Source: Lateolabrax maculatus (Eukaryota; Chordata; Actinopteri; Acropomatiformes; Lateolabracidae). Taken from it: a stretch of 64,000 nucleotides of DNA. The stretch is taken from assembly GCA_031216445.1 (NCBI GenBank), contig CM062218.1:10053501-10117500 (forward strand). Direction: 5' to 3'. A program made the translations under genes and the position numbers. Shown here in pieces: positions 48,791 through 63,120 of this stretch (the stretch's first letter is position 1; every line of letters begins with the position of its first letter). The notes below the pieces were generated by a model, which did not search any database, had not been told where the DNA came from, and saw only the letters and a program-made list of their open reading frames with translations.

Positions 48791-51700
48791 AATATTGCTG
48801 TAACCGGCTGCAACCGTCTAATAAAAAATGTAATTATACACGCCCAATAATGCATCCGCACTGCAACTTTACTTTTAGAGATCTAGAGAACCAAATGGTT
48901 TCATCAGCATATGTTTTTGTGCTTGAGAGTGTGAATATCATACAAACATGATCAATGGAAAATTTATGAACATTGTGCAGTTTTCATCAAGACATAATTT
49001 GCATCTCCTGCTTATATCATTTGTTTCAAATTCTTCATGCTAAATTATAAAAAGTACATGGGCGGGGGTTCAGTTTCTACACCTCTAAAGTCTGGACTAT
49101 GCAGTTTGATCTCTGTATGTGCTGTAATATGCTACCTGCATATCAATGCTTCAATCTAGATTGAATTGCACATTGATCGTCTGAAATAAAACATACCCAT
49201 AAAAAACAACTTGTGAGGAAAAAAACTGAAGAAACATGCTCTCAGATTGATGGGTTTTGAGGTATAAAAACATGAAAAGAATGTTTGAATGGGTTTTATT
49301 GCAGTCAGAAATTCACTGAAATTGAAAACCAACATACACCTTTAACATCTTGAAAATCAAAAGTGGTATACAGTTTGCATTGTATTGCATTAGATTGTGT
49401 TAGCAAATATGTAAGTTGCTTTTTGTGTAAAGTATGTCTGCAGCAGTTAGACCAAGACAAATTGAAATTGATAAGTATCAAGTTTTCCCTTTTCGACAGG
49501 TCTTAAGTTTTGTTTAAAACAAGTATACGTCATCAAAGGAAAAGAAAAGAAGCTGAAGGAAACACGCACAGAATGCTTGGACACACAGGTCCCTTGACTA
49601 GACATAATAGCTGATATGCTGGGTCACGTTCAGCAGACACTGTGAGTGTGTGTTTGTGTTCGTGTATGTGTTTGTGTGCGAGAACAAGTAGAGGACATGC
49701 AGCCTGGAACAATGAATTCCAATAGGTTGATACCCCAAGGATACGCGCATACACACCCCCGAAACCACGCACACATACACATCAGTTCAAACCATCACAC
49801 CAACATGCAGCTTGTGTACAGCTGGAAACTAAGCAATGTTTTATTCAGAACAATACAGGAGCCTAAAGAAAATGCTAATGAAGAACTTTAAGATATCTTA
49901 CATCCTGCATACTCGGAGATGGATTGATTTGTTATGTGAGTTTGTAAGAGAGTTTTTTGCGTGTGTGTCATTCTTTGTATTGCATTATTCAAAACAAAGC
50001 CAAACACGCACAAAAAGCAAAATTCTGTTAGGCTCCAGGACAAATATGAATCCGTGACATTGCTTAGAGGGGCTTGTTGGCTTTGTTGGAGAAGTCAGGG
50101 TTAAGTGTGTTGCTCAAGGACAGTTGGAGCAAACTGGCTTACACTTGGCTGAGGCCAAGATTACATTTCAGTTGTTTTTGTCCCTCATAAAGGTGATAAC
50201 AGCACAATAAAAAGTACTAATTTGCCCCTTATTCATCACAAGCATGTTAAGTCATTAAATACTTTGTGAGATATATCTGAAGTTAAAAGAGACAAATGGC
50301 GGGCGAAACATGCAGAAAGAAAGGCTGACTGCAAGGTGAACGGTGAAACTTTCTCTTTAAACACAGTATGTTCTTGTCATCTTATTTTTTTTTTTTGTGC
50401 TGCCTGTGCTGAGAGAGGGGTGGAGTCAGCGCACCTGTCAATCACTCAGAAAGATGAGGAGGGACAGAAAACTGACCTTAGACTGTGCTTGTGTGTGTGC
50501 GTGTACTTTCATCTTTGTGAATTATTTTGTACTTTAAACATTAAGAGTTAGGACATTTTGGCTGGTCTTTACTTGTCCAAAGGGCTGTTTAATGGTTAAA
50601 AGTTGGTTTTAGAGTTAAGTCCAGAATTAAGTTGGGGTAAGTGTTGGGTTTGGGTGTGTGGTTGTGATGTTAAGGTTGGGCTTATAGGGGAAAGGTAATG
50701 CAGTATATCAGTGAGGGTCCTTAGAAGTATAGAAATAAAAACGTACCTCATTCATGAGCTTGAACCTATCTTTTTTTTTTTTGCCCTAGAGAGACATTTA
50801 TGTATGAATAATTAATAGTCTGGTTCAAAGTGTATAACCAGAGGAGTAACATAATAGTCAGAGTTTCCATTTTAACATTGTTACACACACACACACATTT
50901 TTACTGACATGCACTCACAGAGAGTTAAAATTCCAAGAAAAACTGAAATTATTTCTCATTGTCAGGTTGTGATCTTAGTGTTTTTATTCCAATTTGCTTG
51001 GCCCACAAGCTTGCCGTTAGCGGTGCCTCCAGCTGTGTGCCTTTGATTTGAATGAGGCATGCTAATAATGCCAGGAGGCCATTTCAGGCAAAGTGAAATG
51101 TTTATTTTTTTCATGCCAGTGAATGACACAAATTCTCCACATTTTTGTAAGCATATTCTGTGTCTCCTGATGCATCCTGTATATCTTTACACATATCTTT
51201 GCACACACGTTCCCCCGCTGAATCCATAGTTTGTAATAATCGCAACAATATTTTGAACTCTATGAAAACTGGATGTACATTTAAGGCTCAGAAATACATA
51301 CAGGTTAAAGTAATTCAACAGAAATTCAAATTGAAATCAAATATTAAAGTTAATATGCAGATACTACATTACTTTAAAGGTTCAGAAAATAAGTAAAACC
51401 TCCATTTTACCACATGCCGCATTGGTATTCATGTATGTCTCACTGACTCTCTACACACTTAGTTGGTTTTCCCTTCTGTGTGATTACATGTCCTTGTTTT
51501 ATCTCCCTTTCTGTGACAACATAATTTAACAAACTTGTCATTGTCATTTACAATAATGCAAGGCTACAGTTATGGATTACATAGTACCGTTTACAGTATT
51601 TTACTTGTGTTTTTGACAACTGCTGCACAGAACTCTTTCCCCCGTAGGTTTTGTATCTACAGATTGCGAATCAGCCACATTTTTGTCTTTTTTTTTTGTG

Positions 51701-54700
51701 TGTGTCTCCACAGAAACACTTTAATTTTAACAAATGTTGCTGTCTGCACCAGCTCTGTGCAGGCTGGAGCTTCATCAGCTTCCATCACTCATGCATCATT
51801 GCAACCTGAAGCGTTGCTCCTTGAAATCTAGTTTTCCTTTTGCTTGCTCTCATAAACCGAAGGCTCTGGCCTTCATTAGTCATAAGTATATTCTTATACA
51901 GGAATTCAATGCTCTAGAATAAAATAATTCAGTAGGCAAAGTGAGAGAAAGATGGAGAGAGACAAACAGAAAACAAAACAAAACTTAAATGAATGAATAT
52001 TGGGTTGCTTCCATCCTGACGTTCAATTTAGACTTCAGAATGTTTGGATGTTAAATTGAAACCAGCTCAGCTGTTATATCGGTACAACCACTGGAAGAGG
52101 ATAACATCAGCTGTCTGTGAACACCAGGCTCGAACCGGTCACAGCATTGACTGAGAAGAGGTCAAGGTAATGAATCAGAAGTCAACCTGAGGAGAAAAAA
52201 AAGAAGACAACATGAAAAAAACTCAAGGAAGCCAGTCACATCCAACGTCAAAGACCAGCTTTAAATGGAGACTGGGTTTACAAAAGCTGGTAAGGGAACC
52301 TTTGAGCTTAGGTTTTCTTAAGGCAGATTTTTCGCTAAATAATGTTGGTAACAATTTAGAATATTACTCAGTTCATTACTGAAGAATTACTCATTTTATC
52401 AGTACCTTATAATTTGATGACACGTTCAGATTTCCAAAAATAATTCCCCTCTATGCCTTGCAATTGTAAGAAAAAGACAAATCTAATACCCATGCCAATT
52501 TCTTCTCCCTCATTTGTCTCTGTGAAGTCATAATGGGCTCCTGTATTACCTAAATATTAAAGAGGCTAGGCACAAACTGCAAATTGCTACTTTTGTTGGG
52601 GCAGAGTTACACACAGAAGAAGTTAATTATTGCAGGATATGTAAATCCTGAAAATCCAGGAGATTTTCCTTGTTGCTTGGGAATGATGGAGTTTGTGTAT
52701 TATTTTGCAGGAAAGAAGTCCTCTCAAATTTTTTGGAAAGTGCTTGTTCCCAAGTCCTGTAAAATTGGTTCACTGTCAAAAATACCTATTGTTTTCGCAC
52801 AATTGAGTGGTGTAGTGTGGCCAATACTGATGATAAATAGATTTAATATGTCCTTGCTCCAACAAAGATTAAGGTCTACATCCTCCAGTACTATAGACAC
52901 CAGCAGATGTCAAGCTCAATAAGTGAACATCATGAGCCCTTGTGATGTTTTACCCTGTCAAGTTACATCCGAACATGCTCCATCGGTTTAGCTCTAAACC
53001 ACCGGTCTCCCTCAGCAGAGCTTAAACACGTTCTGCCAAACCAATACCGGAGCAGTAGAGCTGCCTGGAGTATTAAAGACAGTGTCTCAGGTGCACCAAC
53101 CCCTGCCCTCCCTCATGTACTGGCAGGTATAAGACTGCTTTGTTAAGTCAGCGGTGCCTGTTTGAGATGTTTTCTCTGAAGGCTTAGCAGGATGGTACTT
53201 GTTGAAAACAGCCAGCTGGTGCCACAGTGATGATGCTGCCACATTATTAATAATCTGCACCCATTCTCTATATGACATCTTGGAATGCGGCCATTTTCAT
53301 TTAGTCAGTTTGGAATTAATTAACAGTGACAATCCTTCTAGTTCTTTTAGATCCCAGCCTCTAAACACTGGTGCACCCCATGAGCCTTATCCCCTCTTTA
53401 TTTAACCGTAGTTCCACCACTATATGTAGCACTGTTCTGCCCACCTAACTTTGCAACTACTTGTACTCTGGAACTGTCCTTAGACATCCTTCCTGAATAC
53501 TTTACCCCACCTGAACAAACCTACTTAGCCTTCCACTTACCTTAAATAGACACAAGGCTCCAGCATTTAATAATTCATCCAAGTGACATATTTGTCCCGA
53601 AACTCAAGAAGTCAACATGCATAGGTATTTATGGTACACTCTGTTGACCTTAAATACTGAAGACTCAGATGCCGATTTCTATATTTTACCACAATAAATG
53701 AAAGGACAATAAACGAGCAACCTGACTGATTGCATTTTGTCCTTTTTGCAACAGACCCAAGAAAGAAGAACATGTAAAATCCTCACATCTCCTCAGGTAC
53801 ACTGAGTACACTCATACAACACATCATGTCAGGTCTTTACAACGCTTCCACAGAACCTTTTAAAAAGTCTCCAGGTAGGCCACTGACTCCTGGGGCAATG
53901 CATTATTTTTTTTATTTATGGGAGGGAATAGGTAAGTCAAGTTCAGTTACTTGACTCTGCATGATCATAGGTACAAGAACATATTGTATTTTTTACACAC
54001 CTACGTTTATCTTATGGCTGTTGTTATTAGTTTTTAGATTTCACATGTGAAACATGGAATTAATAAGACAATGATGTGTACATGTTATTGATTGAATTAC
54101 CCAACAGTAAACAGTTACACTTAGCACCACCAGGATCAGATATAGTAGGCCTACAACATGTAAATACTGCTTACATGTAAAGAAAATAACAATTTAATAT
54201 CAGAGAGCTATATAATTTTAGTTTTGATACTTACATTTGACTGCTAATTTTTGTAGTTTTATGTAAAACCTTAAATGCAGGGCTTTTTCCTCTTAAAATG
54301 GTATCCATTGTGGTATTGAGACTTTTATTCAAAGGTACACAGGAGTTTTTGAGCACTATGAAAAACATTTTTTGAATAACAAACACAGTTTTGTTCATAT
54401 CTTGTGTTCTTTGCAAGCATAATTGACGTCTGTGCTCTCTATTCAGTGTGTTCAAAAAGTACCAATTTTAATATCATTTGGCTAAGTATTCTGCATTGCT
54501 TCCATCTAAACCTCCCCAAGGTTGGAAGCACAGTTCCTCTGCAGCGTGTACACTTAACAACAGGAAATCAGAAGAAAGAGGGTATGGAGAGGAGGAAAAC
54601 AGAGACGTGCATTTTTGGATCCAGCATCACTGGGGACTAATTGACTTCATCCTCCACAGATGTCTCATCACCCTAATACAAGCAGTTGTATTGAGTGATA

Positions 54701-56382
54701 CCCGGCAAAATCCTTCATCTGTCATCATGCCTCTGCCTGGCTCTGTCTCAGAAGATAAAAGGTAAAACATTAACTGCAGCAGGAACACCTGACCTTTCAG
54801 TAGGAGACTCCCCCCATCCATCTATCTTTTCTCTTCAACCTTCTGCTGCATCCCTGCCTCCCTCTCGTCTCTCTCCTTCCCAACATAGTTTTATTTTCCT
54901 TGTTTGAATCCCACCTACATGTATATCCAAACATGCCTGATTTCAACCTTATATTCCCACCATCTTTTTTGTCCTTTTTTATGAAGTTGGCAGTTTAGGA
55001 CAAAAATGAAAAAAGGCAATTAATTATACTGGTTATTTGTGAAACTGCTTATCATAAAAAACATATATTAATTTGTGTTTTTGGACTACTGACCTTTTCA
55101 TTTTAGATGAAGGTGCTCCAAAGTTACAATTCAGTCATTATCAATAGAAATGAGACCCTTACATTAACTGAACCAGTGTTTCACTACTAGTTGTAAAATG
55201 CAAGTAGAACTTATGACTGGAAATGTTTTGTTGTTTTATTTAGTATTTCTTCAGATATGGGTTTGATTTATTGCTCCTTTTTTTTTTTTGTTTAAGGATG
55301 AAAAAAAAATCTCAAACCCAGATCATTTGTTCTGTATTCTGCATTTTAAGAGCCTGAAAAAGCTTCTGGTTACTACTGTAGTTGCTAATATGTAATTTCT
55401 CTGGTTTCCCTAAGTGATACTAACTGAAACTGAGAAGCTATCTTCATTTTCACAGGGCTGAAAGTAGCTCTTGCTGAGTGGCACATTATCGCTCTGCTGA
55501 CCAGGTATCTATAGGTGTACTTAACATTAGCGAGCCCTCCAGCTCTCCAAGTAAGACATCAAACACTTATTTCTTGCACGTTTAGTCATATTGGATGAAT
55601 GTAAGAGCCTGCATTCAACACTGACAGCTTCTCTTAAGAAGAAACTGTGATACATGAACAAGCACAAGGTTTAAAGGGAGGGTGTAATAGTCCATTTTGT
55701 CAACAGAATGTTGACTTTGACCTCAGGGTTCCTCTTTTTCTTACATCTTTTGTATTGGATTGTTCTGCATTTTGGCATGGAAGCCATAAGTCTTGAAAGA
55801 TCATATCTTATAATTTAAAAATATTGCTCTCACACACTGTATTTCAAGGAGCAAGCTCATTTCACTTCTACAATAGAGCATGCCCCTTTTTTATTATCCA
55901 AGTTTGATTAATGTGCAGGGTATCATTGTGTTTACCATTCATGAACTTGAACTGAGTGAGCAGGCAGCCATTCGGAGTCTATCTCAAGGACCTTTTGACA
56001 TGATACATGGTTGTTGATGGACACTTTTTCTGTGATCAAACCTGTGACCTTTCAGTAATTGGATCGTCCCTCAAACTACTGGGTCACCCTGCCCATGTGA
56101 TCATAATACTCCCTGTCACCCTAGAATTCCATCTCCTCCCTTGAATATCCTTGAATATAACTTTGCACAATGCTATGAATAGATGTAAGGAACAAAACAT
56201 CAGCTTAAGTTGTTTATGTACCCAGTTTCTTCTCTAACGTATTTATCACACACTTAAATGTTGCTTTCTTTCCAGTTTTTAAGCCTTGAACCTCAGGTGA
56301 AGATGCTTCTGTGGTTTAGAAAGGTACATAGAGTGGTGAAGTTTGAGAATATTTCAGTTATTTGTGAACATGGTAGCCGAAT
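48791..56382. other. Gene-free AT-rich DNA
   Basis: About 7.6 kb without a recognisable gene. Short simple repeats: T-run at 50385-50396, (AC)n at 50883-50897, and a T-run near 55279. The largest frames (112, 98 and 95 codons) have no known motif. CT-rich at about 54810-54900. Confidence 0.45.
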
Positions 56383-56594
56383 GCCTTAAAGGGAAATTTC
56401 ACCACTTTCTTCCTTGTGCCCAACTATGTCACTGCACAGGTCAAATGACGGAGCTGCTGGAACAGATTTTGCAGCTGTGCCCCAGAGACACAGTACATTG
56501 GCAGCAACTGTAGACGTTTTTTCACACTATATCCCTAACTCGGGTAGATACATGGAGATAAGGTTAAGAAATCAGCAAAGTTTCCCTTTAAGGC
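56383..56594. mobile_element. Small TIR element (MITE-like)
   Basis: The left end GCCTTAAAGGGAAATTTC and the right end (reverse complement GCCTTAAAGGGAAACTTTGC) are inverted repeats matching over the first 14 bases, about 210 bp apart. If the TTAA at each end is the target duplication, this would be a TTAA-inserting MITE. If the GCC is part of the TIR, the duplication is not visible. The internal sequence codes for nothing recognisable. Confidence 0.5.
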
Positions 56595-59014
56595 TTCTCG
56601 ACCAGGTTCCCAGTCCCAGGAGTGCCCTAAGGAAAAGCTGCAAGTGTCTTGCCTTTAAAACATTAGGATATATATAAATCCAAAATACGGAGCTTACATG
56701 ATTACACCTGTTCTGTCGCTTTGTCTCTCTCTCTCTCTTTCTCATGACAACAAATGCACACAGACTCACTCTTACACCCATTTCATCGATTTGCAAATTG
56801 ATTGAAAGGCTTTGATTAAATTTGATGAATAGTATTTCTAAATGTGATTTGTTTTATTCAAACTGTGTGAGAAGTATGCTGTTGTGAAATAATTACATCA
56901 ATTATGTGCACTGTGGCATTAGCAGGTTAACAATGCTGTCCATCAACGTCACTAAACACTGAGCACCTGCCTCTTTTAGTCTCTCTCTGGTTTTGCTTCT
57001 CTTTTGCCTAGCTTTTCCTCTTCTGTCTGTCACAGTCTCGACCACTCCACCGCTCTGACATTTCATCTGTTCTGTTTCCCTCTCCAGATAACTCTCATAA
57101 GTACCTGACACAGATACAGTAGGCCTTTGTGGGGAACAATTCAATGTATACCGTCCCTTCACTTGATGATGTGATCTCTAACGGTACAGTCAATGGAGCA
57201 CACCATAAGCAAAGTATTTGTGACAGGAGGTGTCAAATCAGTGCTCAGTAACACCAGAAATGTTTTTTATGGAAAACTATTTGGATCTGCAAAACAGTGC
57301 ATCTTTTGAGTAGAAGGTACAATACGTAGAGGACAAGATATTTCGAGTACCAAATGCAGATACGTGGATGCAATGTTGATAGAACTGGGGAAACTGTATT
57401 AAAAACGATTCTCTAGGTTTTACACCAAGGAATAAAATCATGATTTAGAGCTATCAGTAGAGGTTTGCTGTACCCTTGGTGAATAAACAATGTTTCGTAC
57501 AAAACTTACTAAGAGAATGGATATATTATTTAAATCCCTTGGGTGCAAATGTCGGGTGAATGTGATATTTTTGGCACTTTTGGTCTGCTGGTTAAAAAAT
57601 TAATTCAATCGCAGGTCCATTAAATATATAATAAATATAAAACTTCAACAAATAAAATTTCAAACATACATTTCACTTACATGCACATCGCAATGAAAAC
57701 ATTGCAACTGAAAGAGTCACCTATTCTCAAAAGTACAAAGAAACTCCTGCAGCAGAGTCCTCACATTTCAACATGAGCAGCTTTTGGTAGGATTCAGCAG
57801 CGCTCCTGTAGACTGTTCTTTACAGGGTTCTTTATCACTGCCTGACATATGGATACATTTATGCTGACAATCATAAGAGTCGCAGTGTAAGATCTTTGCA
57901 CACACTCCTCATGGCATCATTGTAAGTGGCTGTACTGTAAGTCCCTGCATACTGCTCTTTTTGTACCTACATCATAGCTGAGGAGGGGGTTAGTAATCCC
58001 TGAACAGTGAGATCTTAACATCAACTGAGCACATATAAAATGTGCATACAAGTGTCTTGCACTGAGCATATACGTTATTTATTTATTTTTTTTGTAGCAT
58101 TTTCGGTATTCATCTTTATCATCCATTTAGTTATTTGTAAAAAGATGACAAAATAACTGAGGAAAGTTTCATTTTTCCATCCTCTTTACATCTAATTATA
58201 ATATTATCATCTTTGTGGTGTTAAGACTCATGTCAAAGTCAGGACCATATTTCAAACTACCACTTGGTTCACGCTTACTTCTCTCATCAACGTTGTCTCC
58301 AGCTTAAAGAAGGTAGCTGTTTTCAATGAAAAAGCCCTGATAAAACCACTGTACCCTACCTGCACAGCAACAGACAGCAGAGCGACAGAGTTATCAATTA
58401 GCTGATAGAACAGGAGTGAATATTGGACTTACAATCATAAGATGGCCAGAAACATGACTCCAAATGATAGCTAATGTTGCTCTGTGTCTGCTAGATGTGT
58501 AAATAAGCCAATGTTGACTGACAGATTTGTCATTATCAACTTAAAAGTGTTGTGTTTACAACTTGTTTCCCCAGACTCCAAGTGGCCAAAGAAGTCAGTT
58601 AATGCAAGTTTAAGGCAATTCCACCATTTTATCTAGATTTTTTTAACATTGTGTTTTCATCAGCTTAATTAAAAGTTTGGATGATTACTATTAGACACCC
58701 AATTTTAGTTTTGACAAGCAAAACAAACGGTCTCCTCTTGTCCCTTTTCAGCTTGACATATTGGATGAACGTGCTTGTACTCCACTGTGTTCATCCCCCT
58801 CTCTCTCTCCTTTGATGATTTTCTAAGTGTGACCTCATTGTTCACTTCATTAAACTGAAAGCCATAAATTCGACCCCCGTCATCCCAAACACACAAACCC
58901 ACACATAGTCTACATACTTGCACATACACACACTCACAAGAGCTCCTTATTTATCAGCTGTGGCTGGTGACAGCTTCTCGGTTGGTGCTGGATTTACAAC
59001 CCAAAAACGCCATG

Positions 59015-59015
<1 letters not shown>
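56595..59015. other. Gene-free AT-rich DNA
   Basis: A short (CT) run near 56725-56742. Unique otherwise. No gene recognised. Confidence 0.5.
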
Positions 59016-59048
<33 letters not shown>

Positions 59049-59090
59049 TGTCTGTCTGTCTGTGTGTGTCTGTGTGTTTGTGGGTGTATG
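59016..59090. repeat. (TG)n(TCTG)n compound microsatellite
   Basis: A TG array to about 59047, followed by TCTG units and further impure TG to about 59090. Confidence 0.95.
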
Positions 59091-60549
59091 TGATTGAGGG
59101 TGTGTTTGTGTCCTACTCTGATATTGTAGAGAGGAACGAGGTAGTGAAAAGAGGGAATGAGATGTAGATAAATAACCGTTTTAGAAGATTCCTCCTTTCC
59201 TGCAGGCAGTGGGTGATACTGAAAAAAGTAGTGAGAGGGAGAGGTAGAGACAGAGTGAGAGAGAGAGTATCAGAGCGGGCAGTACAATACTTGGATTCAG
59301 TCCATCTAGCTCAAAATGGCTGCACACACCACATCCATCACTGCTTTATTAGAGATTACACACAAAACACCTATGACCACACAGGCACATATACACGCAC
59401 ATGCACACACACATACATGGTGCAATGGAGTGCAGTAGATTGCATCCAAATCACCACTATCTAAAAGTAATGGGAACTGGTTGCTGGTGGCCAAGTCTGC
59501 TTCACCTCTTAAGAACCAGACGCCACATCAATATCTCGCTTCGATGTGCAATAATACCTCCAGGATTGCTCTCAGACTGAACTGTTTAATACTCCAAAAT
59601 TCATGTTTTCTGTGTCACTGGTGACAAAACATTTTTCAGTCTGTCAACTGAAACACTTAAGAAAGATGAATATCACTTGAACACAATGTCGATGGGAGTG
59701 AACAAAATATAGAAAGGTATCTGAGCATCAAGAAATTTCCTGATACGTGAACTTCCTGCAAAGGAAATTCCCATTTCTGTATGGCATAAAATATCTCCGG
59801 TTTCACCATTGCATTTATATTTGTATTTAATAAATAACGATGTCTGTCATGTAGTGTAAATACATGAATCCTTAACAAACCAGGTCTTCAATTATTAATT
59901 TTTAATGTCAAAAAGACATCTGTGTACAGCAGCAGACATCAGTTGTACTACATTTTTTTTGAAAAGTATCTTATTTTCACACTTTTCGAGAATTAATTAA
60001 AAAAACAAACAAACGGGGCCATGTTTTCATCAATGCATGGTCATGGGATTTACTCAGCACATGAAAGTACTATGGTAGCCTTGAACTCAGCATGTACGCA
60101 ATATCCATAATGTTGTCAGAGTGTCAGAGAAACCTCATATAACCAGTTGCTGACTGTTGCACACACAAGGTTTCTGCAGGACACTGACAGTAATGCCATT
60201 CCTCCCCTCTTTCTCTTTTCAATCAGATAGCATCTGTATCCATCCTCACAATAACTGAGGGTAACACTCCTGGTGTTGTCTGCCATGTGTGAAACTAATC
60301 AGAGCCAAAACCTGGTGTGTATTTGTGTGTGGGTGTGTCTGCCTGCAATAGCCACTGGCACCTCGTTGTAAAGTCAATGATGCTGTCGCTTGTTGTACAT
60401 TGCCCCCTTTCACACAGACAGACACACACATTCACGCACTCATACAATCTGTCTCTCTCCATACACTCCCCACAAGCAACTTTGCTTGTACACGGGCAGC
60501 TGGTGACGAACAAATATTCTCTGTGTTGTAGAGTGTGTGGGCATAAATT

Positions 60550-60551
<2 letters not shown>
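59091..60551. other. Gene-free DNA
   Basis: GA-rich patch at about 59221-59275, CACA-rich patch at about 59391-59415. No gene. Confidence 0.45.

Positions 60552-60582
<31 letters not shown>
60552..60582. repeat. (TG)n microsatellite
   Basis: A pure TG array of about 31 bases. Confidence 0.95.
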
Positions 60583-60586
<4 letters not shown>

Positions 60587-61310
60587 AAAATGGGAATCAC
60601 TTGATTGTGTCGACAGCAGCCGCCTTCCTGCCCTCCGGCATTGTGGCTCCTGATTGGATATCTCGTTAGTCAATTACCTCATTAGTGCATATCCCATAGA
60701 GGGACCACGCTCCACTGACAAAAAATAAATAAATCCGTCCTTTTTGTTTTGCTTGGATGCTGCTCTTCACAAGACTTCTTCCAAAATGGGATTCCTATAG
60801 TCCACAGTTGCAGTTAAGCCGTCTGCTCATTTGCAGACGTGACCGCTTCATGCCAGTCCCAGAAGGGCTCAAGTCAAATAGTCAGAATACACATCTGACA
60901 GGGTCTTGTTGCCACCCTGCTGTGAGGATGTTGCTGCCCTGCTGTTCTCGAGCATAAATACTGCATCTGTAGGGAGTTCCCTTCATATCAAATATGCTTG
61001 ATCTTTGCGACAAATCGTGGATGCTGCCACAATGGGCAATGGCATTTTAGTGTTTTGCGCTACGTGAAATCTGTGCAAGACAACTACCTGAGTGTTTTCT
61101 ATGTCCAGTTGTTTTAACTACAGCTTACTTGTCTGTTGGGTGGGTGGATAAATAGAGATGGAGATCATGCTTAAACAGGCATGTAAGCTTGCAAGCGCTC
61201 TGCATTTTGTAATGTGGGAGCCTTTGTAGTTTACTGTTCTTCCAGTGTGTGTAATATTGTGGTGTGCGGAGGACAATTCACATTTCTGACGAATCATTGT
61301 TGAATTGGCG
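60583..61310. other. Gene-free DNA
   Basis: CTCGTTAGTCAATTACC and CTCATTAGTGCATA near 60660-60690 are homeodomain-like motifs in a repeat-free patch. Otherwise nothing is recognised. Confidence 0.35.
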
Positions 61311-61620
61311 TTCAGTCTTAAGGAGTCTGAACTGTTCAACAGAAGTGCTTGTCGGATGGTAGAGCACCATCTGAAACCCCCTCCCACAACACTTTTCTGA
61401 CGCCAAAATTAGGGGCTGCATGTAAAATTTCTGCAGCTCTCTGAGACTAACAACCTACAATTCATGAAGGTTAGAAAGTTGGCAGGATTTGAACTTTTCT
61501 CTCATTGCCTTTTTTCATTCTTCACACAACTACTTCCGTCACTTCATATTTACTTTAAATTGGTGCAACACTGAATGCTTTCCAGGACAGGTTGTCCCAT
61601 TATCCCAATTTGAACTGATC
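61311..61620. repeat. Dispersed repeat, copy B
   Basis: The second copy of the element seen at 40171-40510, in the same orientation and diverged by substitutions and indels. It keeps AGAAGTGCTTGTCGGATGG, TTGGCAGGATTTGAACTT, the T-rich block with TTCACACAACTACTTCCGTC, and GTGCAACACTGAATGC. No TSD or poly(A) tail was defined. Confidence 0.75.
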
Positions 61621-62490
61621 GATTATCTGGTTTAGTGCACAGGGTAGGTAAGGCCATACACAACTCCAACAGTTAAAATTACTCTAAAAATGTGAATCTG
61701 CAGTTCAGAATTATAGAATCAAATAAAAATATTTGAAACAAACTTAACCTAACAATGTATTAATGCTTAAATATCCCTGAAGTCAAGCTACCAATTTCGC
61801 TGTTAGCTTTGTGTTGTTTGTCTGACAGAAAATACAATTGTCATTGCATGGAAACAGAAGGACAGTGCTGCTCTTTCTTGTAGGTTACTAATGAATTCCC
61901 CTTGAATCTTTGCCTGCTGTGTGCTCTTGTTTCAGGAGAACTCAGACATCCAAAACACAATACAAAATATAATCCGTGTAAAAGGGTTCTCAAAACACAG
62001 TAATGATTATATAAGGAGAAGTAATTGCAGATTTATTCAAGCACTTTTCAGCTGTTTGCTTATAGGTTCAGAGAGATGGGGTCTATCATCTCAAATAATA
62101 AAAAAAATAACTGGTTGCTGCAATCAGAACAATTGCACAGTAATGGACACAAATAAATAGGTTTTTTGAAATCTAATAATTATATATGTAACCTAATTTG
62201 AACCAGTGGTACCACTCTGTGGAGAACCACCAGGGCAAGTTGATTGGTTTAGTTCTGTCAACATCGTTACTTTGAACAAGACACTCATGCCTCTACCTGC
62301 TCGCAATATATAAGCTGCACTGGATAAGGCTTAATATAGTAAAATAAGTAAAGTATGTACTGTAATGTGAACCTTAGTTTCCTGGGTTTCTAGGACATGC
62401 TGGAATACATTATATCTGCCTCTTCAGTATGTCTACTTTATGGGGCGACTGCAAAGAACCATTCAGAAAAGTGGATTACTCATGCAAGTC
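61621..62490. other. Gene-free AT-rich DNA
   Basis: No gene or repeat recognised. Confidence 0.45.
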
Positions 62491-62494
62491 TCTC

Positions 62495-63010
62495 CAGCTC
62501 TCTCTCTCTCTCTCTCTCTCTGTCACATACATTTCTCTTATTTTTTAGACACAGACACTCGTCCCATCCCTCTCCTCTGCCCTCCCCCTTTTCAGTCACT
62601 CCCTATTCACAATTCTTTAGCTTGAATGTTTTGCATCTATGTACCCTGTTTTCTCTCCCTCCTTCTCTCTTCCTTCCTTTTTTGTTTTCTCGCACCTCTC
62701 TTCCCTCATCTCCTTCCTTACATCTTTTCACCCAATTCTCCTTTCTTTTTCTTCTCTCTCTCTTCTCTCATGCTCATTTTGGCTTATCTTCCCTTGTTTT
62801 ATTACCTTCCCGCTTCTCTTTGCTCCTTTCCTTCTCTCTCGGGTCCATCTCTTTCTTATCCTATATTCTTCTTTTTCCTTCTGCTGCTTTATTCTTCACA
62901 CCCTTATAGATCTCCTACCTCACACCCCTCCCTCCATCCTCTCCTCTTTAGCTCCCCTCTTCCCTCCACTCCACTCTCCTCTCTTGTTCTTGCTCTTCCT
63001 GTCTCTCTCT
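62495..63010 (+). repeat. Polypyrimidine tract of about 500 bases
   Basis: It begins as pure (CT)n at 62498-62522, then continues as irregular C/T-rich sequence up to the CAG at 63011-63013. The frames of 170, 142 and 161 codons across it are Ser/Leu/Phe/Pro translations of the tract and are not genes. Its 3' end has the form of an unusually long splice acceptor tract. Confidence 0.85.
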
Positions 63011-63013
63011 CAG

Positions 63014-63120
63014 GACACCAACCTCACACATGGCTTATTGATTTCGGAAAGTAACACGCAGACGTACAGCCGCTGCAGGGCCCGAAAATCTTCACACAGA
63101 GGATCCGGGACACACATGCA
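63014..63120 (+). CDS. Candidate internal exon (107 bp), unknown gene
   Basis: The segment is bounded by CTGTCTCTCTCTCAG upstream, a strong 3' splice site, and by GTAAGG downstream, a consensus 5' splice site. It has mixed composition, in contrast to the tract before it. Of the three + frames only one is open through it: DTNLTHGLLISESNTQTYSR followed by CRARKSSHRGSGTHM. Its length, 107 bases, leaves two bases of a split codon. The same frame meets TAA directly after the donor position, so it can only be coding if spliced. The product is unrecognised: hydrophilic, Ser/Thr/Arg-rich, no domain. No second exon was found in the window. It could equally be an untranslated or alternative exon, or chance splice-like borders beside a CT repeat. 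Confidence 0.3.
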
